A stretch of 55,554 nucleotides of DNA, taken from a virus. The stretch is from the IMG/VR virus record IMGVR_UViG_3300033148_006010, positions 1-55,554 of that record. The stretch is one strand, 5' to 3'. The translations under genes and the position numbers were made by a program. Shown here piece after piece: positions 1-7,425 of this stretch (positions are counted from its first letter, which is position 1; each line of letters begins with the position of its first letter). The notes beneath the pieces are model-generated. The model did no database searches and had not been told where the DNA came from. It saw nothing but the letters and a program-made list of their open reading frames with translations.

Positions 1-2
1 AC

Positions 3-92
3 TTCTTAGAGACGAAGAAAGAAAAATGCCTTGAAGCAAAGCTGTCATCTTTCGGGGTAAGTGGTGATAAAGACTTTGATGTTGAGTACTAA
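3..92 (+). CDS. C-terminal end of a truncated upstream gene
   Basis: The reading frame is open from the window edge to a TAA at 90-92 and encodes 29 residues ending in the acidic tail GDKDFDVEY. An SD-led gene starts 17 bases later, as expected for the end of a real gene on the same strand. The acidic, aromatic C-terminus loosely recalls tails of phage DNA-binding proteins, but 29 residues are too few for assignment. Function unknown; the 5' part lies outside the window. Confidence 0.55.
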   Translation, partial: FLETKKEKCLEAKLSSFGVSGDKDFDVEY

Positions 93-108
93 TTACAGGA
101 GACAGGGG

Positions 109-330
109 ATGAAACTAAAAGATTTGCCGGAAGATAAACCACTTATAGGAACTAAGATTAAGATTCCTATTAAAATAAGAAAAGAGCAAGAACTTCCCAA
201 AACTTGGATGACCATTTATTCCGGGTGGAATAAAGGACTATGGTTAAAGACGAATTTAGGTGACGAAAGGATTTATCCTTTTACATTTGATGAATTTAGT
301 AAGATTGAAAACTATGAGGTTAAAAAATAA
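109..330 (+). CDS. Small hypothetical protein (73 aa)
   Basis: The frame is open from 61, but the ATG at 109 is chosen because it follows a purine-rich SD (GGAGACAGGGG). The product is basic and soluble with no signal peptide or membrane segment; a central WMTIYSGWNKGLWLKTNLG stretch suggests a small beta-rich fold. It ends 10 bases before the next start. It belongs to the string of small genes at the left edge, typical of early regions of tailed phages. Not recognised. Confidence 0.6.
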   Translation: MKLKDLPEDKPLIGTKIKIPIKIRKEQELPKTWMTIYSGWNKGLWLKTNLGDERIYPFTFDEFSKIENYEVKK

Positions 331-340
331 AGGAGGAAAT

Positions 341-565
341 ATGGAAAGTAAGGTAGCTTATATGATACATCCAGTATGGCTTAGGATAGGACAGAAAAGT
401 GGGATTGTTGATTATAATGTAGTGGCAATAGGGACTTACAATAGATTACGCAAAATCCGTCGAGAAAGGCTATTTAAAAAATCCAAATTTGGCTGTTCCA
501 TAGCTTTAATAACTTCATGTGACACCATGGAAGAAGCAGAAAAATGTATTAAAAGAGTAAGATAA
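341..565 (+). CDS. Small hypothetical protein (74 aa)
   Basis: The ATG at 341 follows a consensus AGGAGG at 331-336. A longer frame exists upstream but lies over the previous gene, so the short form is preferred. The product is basic (RLRKIRRERLFKKSK near the middle) and ends in DTMEEAEKCIKRVR, a pattern seen in small phage proteins that carry a 'display value plus EAE helix' layout. No catalytic motif is visible. Function unknown. Confidence 0.6.
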   Translation: MESKVAYMIHPVWLRIGQKSGIVDYNVVAIGTYNRLRKIRRERLFKKSKFGCSIALITSCDTMEEAEKCIKRVR

Positions 566-581
566 TTATAGGAGGCAGGGG

Positions 582-740
582 ATGAAAAGAGAACACAAAA
601 TTAAAAAAATTAAGCAAACTTATGGGCTATAATCCTTCATTCATGGGGAGCAAGCAGGCTATGAACTGGACAGACAAATTGACGAACTAGAAGACGAGCT
701 GTTTTTTAATGATAAATCCTCAAACAAGGAGGGTGTATGA
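582..740 (+). pseudogene. Small early gene interrupted by an in-frame TAA
   Basis: An ATG at 582 follows a strong SD (GGAGGCAGGGG). It reads 16 codons (MKREHKIKKIKQTYGL) to a TAA at 630-632. The same frame then stays open for 35 codons, with a charged, protein-like composition (GYELDRQIDELEDELFFND), to a TGA at 738-740 that overlaps the next ATG by four bases. No SD-led restart is seen after the stop. The simplest reading is a 52-codon gene broken by one nonsense change, or a sequence error. Readthrough is possible but unsupported. The N-terminus is basic and the C-terminal half an acidic helix; function unknown. Confidence 0.55.
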
Positions 741-973
741 GTGCAGATAATGGAATATATATACACAAGTTTAGAAATGAGTGGGGTGTTACTCATGCAC
801 AAGCTATAGAGAATATATATTGGAAACGTGGGGATAAGAAGTATAACTATAATATTCTATATTCGTATTTTAAGAATGAACCGAGATTTAAGACTAGGGC
901 AGAGGCATTAGAATATGCCCATAATTTATATCATAAAATCGGATATGTTGAATATGGGGTTTGTGAAGTTTAA
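737..973 (+). CDS. Conserved phage protein of the MSADNGIYI type (78 aa)
   Basis: The start ATG overlaps the previous TGA (ATGA) and follows AAGGAGGGTG. The N-terminus MSADNGIYI and the HAQAIENIYW block match a small protein family I recognise from many unrelated phages, usually in early or accessory regions. The second half carries EALEYAHNLYH and YGVCEV, also typical of that family. There is no known biochemical function. Length is near the usual 75-110 residues, so the gene looks intact. Confidence 0.7.
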   Translation: MSADNGIYIHKFRNEWGVTHAQAIENIYWKRGDKKYNYNILYSYFKNEPRFKTRAEALEYAHNLYHKIGYVEYGVCEV

Positions 974-995
974 ATCCCCCAAAGGAGAGTGAGGC

Positions 996-1034
996 ATGAA
1001 TAAGAGTGTGGAGAAAATAAAAAACTCCAACTAA
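996..1034 (+). CDS. Possible 12-codon peptide ORF
   Basis: ATG at 996 follows AAAGGAGAGTGAGG, a good SD, and encodes MNKSVEKIKNSN before TAA. It lies in the gap before the next gene. It may be a tiny peptide, a remnant of a larger gene, or a leader peptide. Only the SD supports it. Confidence 0.2.
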   Translation: MNKSVEKIKNSN

Positions 1035-1075
1035 AAGGGTGAGGGATTTTCTCAATAAGTTAATAAAAATAATAC

Positions 1076-1107
1076 TTGATAAATTGTGTAAATTTTTGTA
1101 ATATAAT
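1076..1107 (+). promoter_or_regulatory. Candidate sigma70-type promoter
   Basis: TTGATA at 1076-1081 and a perfect TATAAT at 1102-1107 are separated by 20 bases, longer than the ideal 17. The predicted start near 1114 would coincide with the first arm of the inverted-repeat leader at 1113. The spacing makes it moderate to weak; an activator or an alternative -35 may be involved. Confidence 0.35.
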
Positions 1108-1112
1108 TTTAT

Positions 1113-1210
1113 GGTTGCAATACTAAATCTAAAAATTAAAATTGAAATCTTTTTACTGGACTATAGTATCGAAATTGGTATTGCAACCTTTCTTTTTACT
1201 TAGTCCAGTA
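1113..1210 (+). promoter_or_regulatory. Leader with two interlocked inverted repeats (possible H-type pseudoknot)
   Basis: Arm A (1113-1123, GGTTGCAATAC) is the perfect reverse complement of 1178-1188. Arm B (1154-1163, TACTGGACTA) is the perfect reverse complement of 1201-1210. The order A-B-A'-B' gives a pseudoknot topology if both helices form on RNA, or two mutually exclusive hairpins. A direct repeat TCTTTTTACT also occurs at 1148-1157 and 1191-1200. The element begins where transcription from the TATAAT at 1102 would start and ends 10 bases before a small membrane ORF. Protein-binding operators are the alternative. Confidence 0.45.
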
Positions 1211-1219
1211 TCTTTTTAT

Positions 1220-1369
1220 ATGTATTCAAATTGGAAATCTGAATTAAAAATTAAAGTATTATTTTGTATAGGATTACTAACAACTTGTTTTTGTATAGTA
1301 GTTATATTTTGTGGAATTTGTTTTGTTGTTTCTTGTATTAATAGTACAATAAATATTTTACTTATATGA
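1220..1369 (+). CDS. Small membrane protein (49 aa)
   Basis: From ATG 1220 the product has a short charged N-terminus (MYSNWKSELKIK) followed by ~30 mostly hydrophobic residues rich in Cys, Ile and Val: one long or two short membrane segments. The frame is open upstream to a TTG at 1142, but that stretch overlaps the structured leader. No clear SD precedes either start. The stop overlaps the next ATG (ATGA), which supports a real gene and translational coupling. Function unknown; superinfection exclusion or holin-like roles are only guesses. Confidence 0.4.
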   Translation: MYSNWKSELKIKVLFCIGLLTTCFCIVVIFCGICFVVSCINSTINILLI

Positions 1370-1944
1370 ATGAGATAAAAACAGCGAATTATTTAATGTG
1401 GATTAGAGGTACAACAAAGATTGAGGATTTTATTGAAGAATCTTTACAGTTAGGAATATCAAAAAAACTTCCATTCTTGCCTAGATTGCTTAATAAAGGT
1501 AGTAAAATATATTTAGCTTCATTACAAATTAAACTTGTTAGAGATATAAGAGGGAAAATTAAACATGAAACCAATCCTATTATTTTTGGTGAGTTTGTTG
1601 TTAACCATGTTGATTTCATTGTTAATACTATAGAGCCATTACTAAATAAGAAATTTGAAAAGAGAGGGTTAGTTTTTCAACAGCTTACAAAAAAGCAGAC
1701 TAGAAAAGAACCTCGACGAAAGGAAGGTAAAAGATTAACAATAGGTAGTATATATGCAGTTAATTACCCACCTGATGACTATACAAAGAAAATTGAAAAT
1801 AGAAAAGGCATTTTTACGATTTATAATCCATTTTTGTCTATTAAGGGAATTAAATTTTTTAGAGGTTTAAAATATTTTGATTTAGATGATTATTTAATAT
1901 GGTATAAAAAGCAAAATGAAAAAGATTCTAAACAAAATAACTAA
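1366..1944 (+). CDS. Conserved phage hypothetical protein (192 aa)
   Basis: The N-terminus (IKTANYLMWIRGTTKIEDFIEESLQLGISKKLPFLP) resembles a protein I recall from other phages only as hypothetical. The middle is basic (KKQTRKEPRRKEGKR) and the C-terminal third has FTIYNPFLSIKGIKFFRGLKYF, a beta-hairpin-like pattern. There is no catalytic motif, signal or membrane segment. It opens the replication/recombination block and is coupled to the small membrane gene by an ATGA overlap. Confidence 0.65.
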   Translation: MNEIKTANYLMWIRGTTKIEDFIEESLQLGISKKLPFLPRLLNKGSKIYLASLQIKLVRDIRGKIKHETNPIIFGEFVVNHVDFIVNTIEPLLNKKFEKRGLVFQQLTKKQTRKEPRRKEGKRLTIGSIYAVNYPPDDYTKKIENRKGIFTIYNPFLSIKGIKFFRGLKYFDLDDYLIWYKKQNEKDSKQNN

Positions 1945-1960
1945 GAAATTTAAGGAAGTA

Positions 1961-2314
1961 ATGAATATGACTCCAGAAGAAGAAATTAAAAAAATTGAAA
2001 AAGAGTTAATGACCGATGATGAGTTTATTAAAAATCTTGAAGAAGGGAAGCAAGAAGTTGTTACTAATCAACCTGAATTACCGAATATGCCAGAAAAAAC
2101 AGGTTTAGGAAAACAAATTGATAAGATTGTAGAGATAAAAAAGGATTTATCTATTATTAAAAAAGTTTTGAAAAAAGAGATGAACTTGTTATATGAAATG
2201 TTAGAAAAAGAACAAAGAACATATATTGCAGTTGAACATTTTGAAGTTAATATCGAACATTCAAAACCTAAAATAAAATTTAAAAGGAGAAAAAACAATG
2301 GGAAGAAAACCTAA
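1961..2314 (+). CDS. Charged coiled-coil protein (117 aa)
   Basis: ATG at 1961 is preferred because AAGGAAG precedes it by a normal distance; the longer frame from 1916 overlaps the previous gene and lacks an SD. The product has an acidic N-terminal helix (TPEEEIKKIEKELMTDDEF), a central helix with heptad character and a basic C-terminus (KIKFKRRKNNGKK). The layout suggests a small accessory protein of the recombination block. Not recognised. Confidence 0.6.
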   Translation: MNMTPEEEIKKIEKELMTDDEFIKNLEEGKQEVVTNQPELPNMPEKTGLGKQIDKIVEIKKDLSIIKKVLKKEMNLLYEMLEKEQRTYIAVEHFEVNIEHSKPKIKFKRRKNNGKKT

Positions 2315-2981
2315 AAATATAGCAAAAAAAGAAATGGACTTAGAAAGCGAAATACAACGATATAATCCACGTTATCAAGGATTGATACAAGAATCAAGCG
2401 AATTAAAAATAATTGATGATATTACTTATAAAAGAGGAATTGATTTAGTTAGAGATTTGAATATTTTATCTAATAGCTACAAAAAGCTTAGAAATTTTAT
2501 AGTAAAGCCATTTAAAGACCATATTAAGGTTATTGAAGGTAGAATTAAGCCATTTGAAAATAAGATTAAAGATATTGTAGGTGATTATAAATCTGGACTT
2601 AAAGGTCAAATGTCTAATTACGAAATTAAAAAACGAGAAGAAGCACAAAAAAAGCAAGATGATTTTAATAAACAGCAACAAGAGCAATATAAAGAACAAG
2701 TTAGTAGTGCTGAACAAAATGGGGAAATTGTACCTACTGCACCTGTACCTATAAAGGTTGAAAGAGAAAAAGAAGAAGGGGTGCAATTTAGGGATAATTA
2801 TATTTTTGAAATTGAGGATGAATCAAAAGTACCGAATGAGATTAATGGAGTATTGCTTAAAATGTTAAACACAAAAGCTATACAGGGATTAATTGATGCT
2901 GGAGTAAGGCAAATAGAGGGATTGAAAATTTTTAACAGACCTATTCCTGTAATTAAAGAACAGAAAATAGAAGATTTGTAG
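2298..2981 (+). CDS. Helical protein, DUF1351-like (227 aa)
   Basis: SD AAGGAG precedes ATG 2298. The product is almost entirely helical: paired helices at residues 40-100 (NILSNSYKKLRNFIVKPFKDHIKVIEGRIKPFENKIKDIV) followed by a Gln/Glu/Lys-rich segment and a small C-terminal domain. This order resembles DUF1351-type phage proteins that sit beside RecT/exonuclease genes. The family is known by context rather than by an established activity. A RecT and a RecB-like nuclease are encoded further downstream. A Gam-like nuclease inhibitor is a weaker alternative. Confidence 0.4.
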   Translation: MGRKPKNIAKKEMDLESEIQRYNPRYQGLIQESSELKIIDDITYKRGIDLVRDLNILSNSYKKLRNFIVKPFKDHIKVIEGRIKPFENKIKDIVGDYKSGLKGQMSNYEIKKREEAQKKQDDFNKQQQEQYKEQVSSAEQNGEIVPTAPVPIKVEREKEEGVQFRDNYIFEIEDESKVPNEINGVLLKMLNTKAIQGLIDAGVRQIEGLKIFNRPIPVIKEQKIEDL

Positions 2982-3021
2982 TATTGTGGTGTAGTGTGTT
3001 GTGTCCTCCTAGTTGTGTTTA

Positions 3022-3049
3022 GGTAGGGTGAAAATCCCTACCGATTTTT
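3022..3049 (+). terminator. Intrinsic terminator
   Basis: A perfect 7-bp GC-rich stem, GGTAGGG (3022-3028) with CCCTACC (3036-3042), closes a 7-base loop and is followed by GATTTTT. It sits in the 101-base gap between two co-directional genes, so it would end or attenuate the upstream transcript before the ERCC4/primase block. The U-tract is short, so partial readthrough is likely. Confidence 0.65.
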
Positions 3050-3082
3050 GAAAAAAAATAATAAAAAGTGAGGTAATTAATT

Positions 3083-3595
3083 ATGGTAGATGATGAATTA
3101 GAAGATACTGAAATAGAAGTAAATGATTGGAAAAATCAAAAGGAAAACAATGTACCCGAGAAGGGGAGATATAAATTTAAACCTTCTTCTTTGGTTGACA
3201 AAAATTATGTTTCAAAAAGCGGGAATATATGTTTTGTAGTTGAAATTCTTATTGATGGATGGTGTAAGAAAAAGTGTTTTTTGATTAAGCATGACGGAGA
3301 GGGGAAACGTACAAGCATGTCACATATTTATTATAATTTTTTATTTGCTTTAGGAATAAGAAATACTAATAAGAGATTCTCATTTCGTTGGAGTGATATT
3401 GCTGATAAAGAGGGGTATTGTGATGTAGTGCCTACAAGTGATGGAACTGATATTAATATTCAGAATTTCTCTCCTATAGGAGAACCGACTGCTCCTATAA
3501 ATGATGTACCTCCTGAAAATACAAGCGAAAAGGAAGAAAAACCTAAAAAGAAAAAAGCGGAGAAAAAGGAATCTGAAAGCATTGATGATTTATGA
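3083..3595 (+). CDS. Possible ssDNA-binding-like protein (170 aa)
   Basis: ATG 3083 follows AGTGAGGTAA. A central segment (residues ~25-80: GRYKFKPSSL...GNICFVVEILIDG...KKCFLI) alternates like a small beta-barrel. It is followed by a helical HIYYNFLFALG motif and a long charged tail (EKEEKPKKKKAEKKESESIDDL). A beta-rich core plus an acidic terminal IDDL recalls phage ssDNA-binding proteins, including the DUF669 group. The location before an ERCC4 nuclease and primase-helicase fits. This is inference from layout; no diagnostic motif is seen. Confidence 0.35.
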   Translation: MVDDELEDTEIEVNDWKNQKENNVPEKGRYKFKPSSLVDKNYVSKSGNICFVVEILIDGWCKKKCFLIKHDGEGKRTSMSHIYYNFLFALGIRNTNKRFSFRWSDIADKEGYCDVVPTSDGTDINIQNFSPIGEPTAPINDVPPENTSEKEEKPKKKKAEKKESESIDDL

Positions 3596-4068
3596 CAAAA
3601 GACGATATTGAGGCAATAAATAAGTTTAAAATTCTCACTGCAAAAAACGAACAGTTGCCTTATAAATTTCCTAACACTAAATTTTTTACAATGCCTATGG
3701 GTCATGGTGATTATACTATTGAATATAATAATCGGGCTTATTACAGTAAAATTGTAGCTGAAAGAAAATCTAGTGTTACGGAACTTTATGAGGCGACTGG
3801 TTCGCAAAGGGCAAGATGGGAAAGAGAACTTGAAAATTTAAGTAAGATAGATATTAAAGTAGTATTATGTGAATTTTCTTATTTAGATATCGTAAATAAA
3901 CAAAATCATGGAAAATTATCTTCTGCATCGGTTTATGGTTCAATTTGTAAATGGCAAGCTGTTTATGGAATACCATTTATTTTTTGTGAGAATAGAGCTA
4001 ATGCAAGGAATTTTCTTTATAAGATGTTTTTTGAGTATGTTAAGTATAAAATATTGAAATTAAAATAG
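3592..4068 (+). CDS. ERCC4-type nuclease (158 aa)
   Basis: The product carries the XPF/ERCC4 pattern: GDYTI (residues ~40-45), a VAERKSS active-site block with TEL(Y)EA following, and a conserved C-terminal helix pair (ASVYGSICKWQAVYGIPFIFCENRANARNFLY). ERCC4 nucleases cut branched DNA with a metal bound by the ERK motif. Small phage versions are single-domain and probably process recombination or replication intermediates. The motif is ERKxxxE rather than ERKxxxD. Start ATG overlaps the preceding TGA. Confidence 0.75.
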   Translation: MTKDDIEAINKFKILTAKNEQLPYKFPNTKFFTMPMGHGDYTIEYNNRAYYSKIVAERKSSVTELYEATGSQRARWERELENLSKIDIKVVLCEFSYLDIVNKQNHGKLSSASVYGSICKWQAVYGIPFIFCENRANARNFLYKMFFEYVKYKILKLK

Positions 4069-4077
4069 GAGAATAAT

Positions 4078-4218
4078 ATGTTTATAATTGATGAATTAAC
4101 TACGATAGAAGTAATGCAAGACGTTGGTGAGTTTTCAAATGTACAGGATTGTGATAAAAATGATAAAGAAATAAATGAACAGTTGTATGTACAAATGATG
4201 GAATTAGATATATGTTAA
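4078..4218 (+). CDS. Small acidic protein (46 aa)
   Basis: An ATG at 4078 follows AGGAGAATAAT, a strong SD, directly after the ERCC4 gene. It encodes MFIIDELTTIEVMQDVGEF and a further acidic stretch to TAA at 4216-4218, overlapping the next start. The product is very acidic and probably unstructured or a short helix. Position and SD support translation. Function unknown. Confidence 0.5.
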   Translation: MFIIDELTTIEVMQDVGEFSNVQDCDKNDKEINEQLYVQMMELDIC

Positions 4219-4400
4219 CTTTAAAACAATTCGATAAACATTTAGATAATTACAAAAAAGTAATGAAGATAGAAATTACTCCGCAGATATTTTTTAAGCA
4301 ATTTAGAATATGCTTTACAGGAGTAAGAGGGCAGTTTAGAAAAACGTACAATGAATTTAGAAAGTATAGTAGACATTTTCAACAGTTGAGTTTATTTTAA
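4212..4400 (+). CDS. Small basic protein (62 aa)
   Basis: Begins inside the previous gene and ends on the A of the primase start (TAATG), so it sits in a translationally coupled chain. The product is basic and aromatic-rich (FFKQFRICFTGVRGQFRKTYNEFRKYSRHFQQ), consistent with nucleic-acid contact. No known domain is seen. A role with the primase is suggested only by coupling. Confidence 0.5.
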   Translation: MLTLKQFDKHLDNYKKVMKIEITPQIFFKQFRICFTGVRGQFRKTYNEFRKYSRHFQQLSLF

Positions 4401-7120
4401 TGGCAAATATTATAGAAAGTATTAAACAAAGTGAAAGTTTAGAAGTTTATATTGCTAGACTAACTGGATTTCATTGGAAAAATGAAGGGGCTGGTAAGGA
4501 TTTGTTTGAATGTCCTTTATGTGGAGGGCATAACTGTTTTAAATTAGCTCCGCAGGGTTTTGTAAAATGTTTTCAATGTCAGTCTGTAGCATTTGATATT
4601 ATTCAGTTTAGGTCTTTATATCAGAATATTACATGGAGAGAGGCATTAAATAGATTTGCGGATGAATTAGGACTTAAAAAATATTATAGAAAAGATATAG
4701 ATTGGATAGGGATTCGTGAAACTGCTTGTCAAATTTCTAAAGATATTCTTTATTCTTGTCAAATGAAATATAAATTTCGTGGTAAAAAATATACTCCATT
4801 AAGTTATTTAGTTGATTATAGGCAACATTCTTACGATGCGATAAATTATTTTAGACTCGGTTTTAATGACGGTACATTAGTAGACAAATTGAAAGAAAAA
4901 TATTCGATGGAAACTATAAAATCAAGTGGTATAGATAAGATTCAAGATGGAGTTTTTTTATATCCATTTATCGCAAGTGAAGAGATTAAATATTTTCGAC
5001 TTAAAGACCCGAATAAACTAAAAAAATCTCAAATGTCAGAAAGTGTAAGAAGTGCTGGAGCTTATTGGTATAATCAAGATTGTATAAAAGATAATAATGA
5101 TGTTATTTGTGTTGAAGGAGAAGATGATGTTATATCACTTTGGGATGTGGGTGAAAACGCAATAGCATCTATTGGCAATATAACGATTGAACAAATTAAT
5201 TATCTTAAAACATTATCGCCTTCTACCGTATACAGTTGTTTTGATAATGATGATGAAGGGAGAAGAGATAGAGATAGATTGATTAAAAATTATGACAATA
5301 CAAAAACTTTTATTTTGAATTTGCCATCCGGAGAAAATGATATTGATGAAGCCTTAAAAAATGCTATTAGTAAAAAAGCTCTTATTCATCAAATGAAAAT
5401 TAATGCAGAAGCTCCATCTCCAGAAATGGTAAGCAACATTAAACAACGTCCCGATGGATATTTTATAGAAAAAACATATAAGAATTTTTCACAAGAGGTT
5501 AGATTAACTAATTGGATAGGATTTATAGAAGCAATTATAATTAGAGAAGAAGGAATAAGAGATAGAAAGGTGAAAATTAAAATAGGCAAATTTGAAACTA
5601 CTGTATTTATGGATGGAAACGTATTATCTAATGCTTCTCGATTTAGAGAATTTCTTCTAAATAATTGCGATATTACCTGTCTTTTTCAGGGTACTGATAA
5701 TGATTTAAATGCTTTAGTACAATACTGGGGATTAATTTATAATCCTATTATAGTAAAAGAAACCGAGTGTGTTGGAGAGATTGAAGAAGGTTTTATAGCT
5801 GATAATGTATTTTTTGGATTTAATAATGATATTAAGCCTATTATTGGTGGTTATTTAAATATAGACGATAAACATTCTATTAAAATACCTACAATTTCTA
5901 ATCAGGCTGGAAGTAGACATGAAATACCTTATTTTCCATTTCATCAACCTGCTGGCGGTATTGATAAATTTAAAGAGAATGTTTTCGATTTGTTAATTAA
6001 AAATCGCAATTTAAAGGTTGCTATTGCTATAGGGTGGATAAAGGCTACATTGTGGAGTAAGATGTTTTTTGATAAGCATAAATTTTTTCCATTAATGATG
6101 ATACATGGTAAAAAAGAAGCTGGAAAGACTATATTTAGTTCGTGGCTTATGAGTATGTTAGGGATGCGTGATGTCTCTCCTATTTCTTTAAGAGCTGGCG
6201 GTACTACTGCTGTAGGATTAGAAAGACGTTTAGCGTATTATTCAAGTTTGCCTATATGGACAGACGATTATAAAAACGAAGAATTTGAAGGACAAAAATT
6301 TCATACATTTTTTAGAAATATTTTTAATCGTGTATCAGCTTCTAAGGGTATTAAAAATGAAGAACGCAAAATTAGACAAGTAATAGTAAGAGGATGTTTG
6401 CTTGTAGATGGTGAAACATCACCTACAGATGCGGCTTTGAATAGCAGAATGGTAACTTTTGAACTTACGCAGGCAGAAAGGGTAGATAAATATTTTAATG
6501 ATATTGTTAAATTAGAACCAGATTTTGCTTATGTAGGATTTGATTGGTTAAAAAATAGGATTACTACTTATCCTAATTTTATAGCAAATTTTGGAGAGTT
6601 AAATGAATTGTTTCGTAAATCTATATCATCCCCTAGACAGGCACAAGTTTGGGCTGTAGCAGTTGCTTCTACGCTTACAGAGCCGTTTTTTGCTAAACAA
6701 AAAGATAAAATAATTAATTTTGCTGTTAGACTAGCTAATCACGAAATTAAAGAGCAAGAAAGCGAAGAAACTATAGGTATGCTTTGGGAGGCACTTGATA
6801 TATTACATAAGATGGGAAGAACAAACGAACAGTATATTAAATTTAATGGTTATGAGGCACAGTTACAAATACATTTAGCCGCACTTCTCGGGGCTATAAG
6901 TGGTGATTCCTCTACAAGAAGATATAAACTACCTAACGTAAGAGAAACCGCTAAGATCCTTAAACAAGAGCCATATTGCTTAGGGAACAAGCTATCTACA
7001 GTAGACAATAAGACTGCAAGGCGTTGGATAATAGACCTTAGTCATAAGCAACTTCCTGAAATTCTAAAAAATATGTTTTCTAATAGCGAACAATCTGAAC
7101 AAAATCTTGATGGATTATAG
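4400..7120 (+). CDS. Primase-helicase (906 aa)
   Basis: A CHC2-type zinc finger is visible at residues 38-60 (CPLC...CFQC, with His44). A TOPRIM region at ~230-300 shows VICVEGEDDV and CFDNDDEGRR. A helicase-type ATPase has Walker A GKKEAGKT near residue 570 and a probable Walker B LPIWTDDYK. Such enzymes make RNA primers and unwind DNA at the phage fork. The ATPase resembles the phage D5/DUF927-like group more than the DnaB fold of T7 gp4. At 906 residues it looks complete. The iteron-rich candidate origin follows directly. Confidence 0.85.
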   Translation: MANIIESIKQSESLEVYIARLTGFHWKNEGAGKDLFECPLCGGHNCFKLAPQGFVKCFQCQSVAFDIIQFRSLYQNITWREALNRFADELGLKKYYRKDIDWIGIRETACQISKDILYSCQMKYKFRGKKYTPLSYLVDYRQHSYDAINYFRLGFNDGTLVDKLKEKYSMETIKSSGIDKIQDGVFLYPFIASEEIKYFRLKDPNKLKKSQMSESVRSAGAYWYNQDCIKDNNDVICVEGEDDVISLWDVGENAIASIGNITIEQINYLKTLSPSTVYSCFDNDDEGRRDRDRLIKNYDNTKTFILNLPSGENDIDEALKNAISKKALIHQMKINAEAPSPEMVSNIKQRPDGYFIEKTYKNFSQEVRLTNWIGFIEAIIIREEGIRDRKVKIKIGKFETTVFMDGNVLSNASRFREFLLNNCDITCLFQGTDNDLNALVQYWGLIYNPIIVKETECVGEIEEGFIADNVFFGFNNDIKPIIGGYLNIDDKHSIKIPTISNQAGSRHEIPYFPFHQPAGGIDKFKENVFDLLIKNRNLKVAIAIGWIKATLWSKMFFDKHKFFPLMMIHGKKEAGKTIFSSWLMSMLGMRDVSPISLRAGGTTAVGLERRLAYYSSLPIWTDDYKNEEFEGQKFHTFFRNIFNRVSASKGIKNEERKIRQVIVRGCLLVDGETSPTDAALNSRMVTFELTQAERVDKYFNDIVKLEPDFAYVGFDWLKNRITTYPNFIANFGELNELFRKSISSPRQAQVWAVAVASTLTEPFFAKQKDKIINFAVRLANHEIKEQESEETIGMLWEALDILHKMGRTNEQYIKFNGYEAQLQIHLAALLGAISGDSSTRRYKLPNVRETAKILKQEPYCLGNKLSTVDNKTARRWIIDLSHKQLPEILKNMFSNSEQSEQNLDGL

Positions 7121-7425
7121 GTCGAATGTTATTATGTTATTACAGCAAAAATCAAAATCGTTGATAATCAATACTTTTCAGACGTAATAACAAAATAACA
7201 CAATAACAAGAAAAAATACATATATATATAATGTCATATACACATATAGTTTTTCATATATATTTATACCTATACAATATACTATGCTCACTCTCGTACG
7301 AGGTTATATATATATTGTTATTTATGTTATTTTGTTATTATTATATATTATATATTGATAAATCAACAAAAAGTACTAATAACATAAATTTGAGTTTTAA
7401 TAACATAATAACATTTTTATAAAAT
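7121..7425. other. Candidate replication origin: AATAACA iterons around an AT-rich core
   Basis: This 305-base gap holds eleven perfect copies of AATAACA or its complement TGTTATT, mostly 8 bases apart. Minus-orientation copies are at 7127 and 7135; plus at 7186, 7194 and 7202; minus at 7316, 7325 and 7333; plus at 7378, 7399 and 7407. Segments 7127-7143 and 7184-7200 are inverted repeats matching at 16 of 17 positions. Between the clusters lie an extremely AT-rich core and the palindrome CTCGTACGAG (7293-7302). The position between primase-helicase and helicase genes suits an origin. A 63-codon ORF at 7231 is low-complexity and rejected. Confidence 0.55.

Noticed and set aside
7231-7422. 63-residue ORF in the iteron region
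   Set aside because: Low-complexity AT-rich translation (Tyr/Ile/Leu runs), no SD, overlaps the iterons; more likely noncoding.
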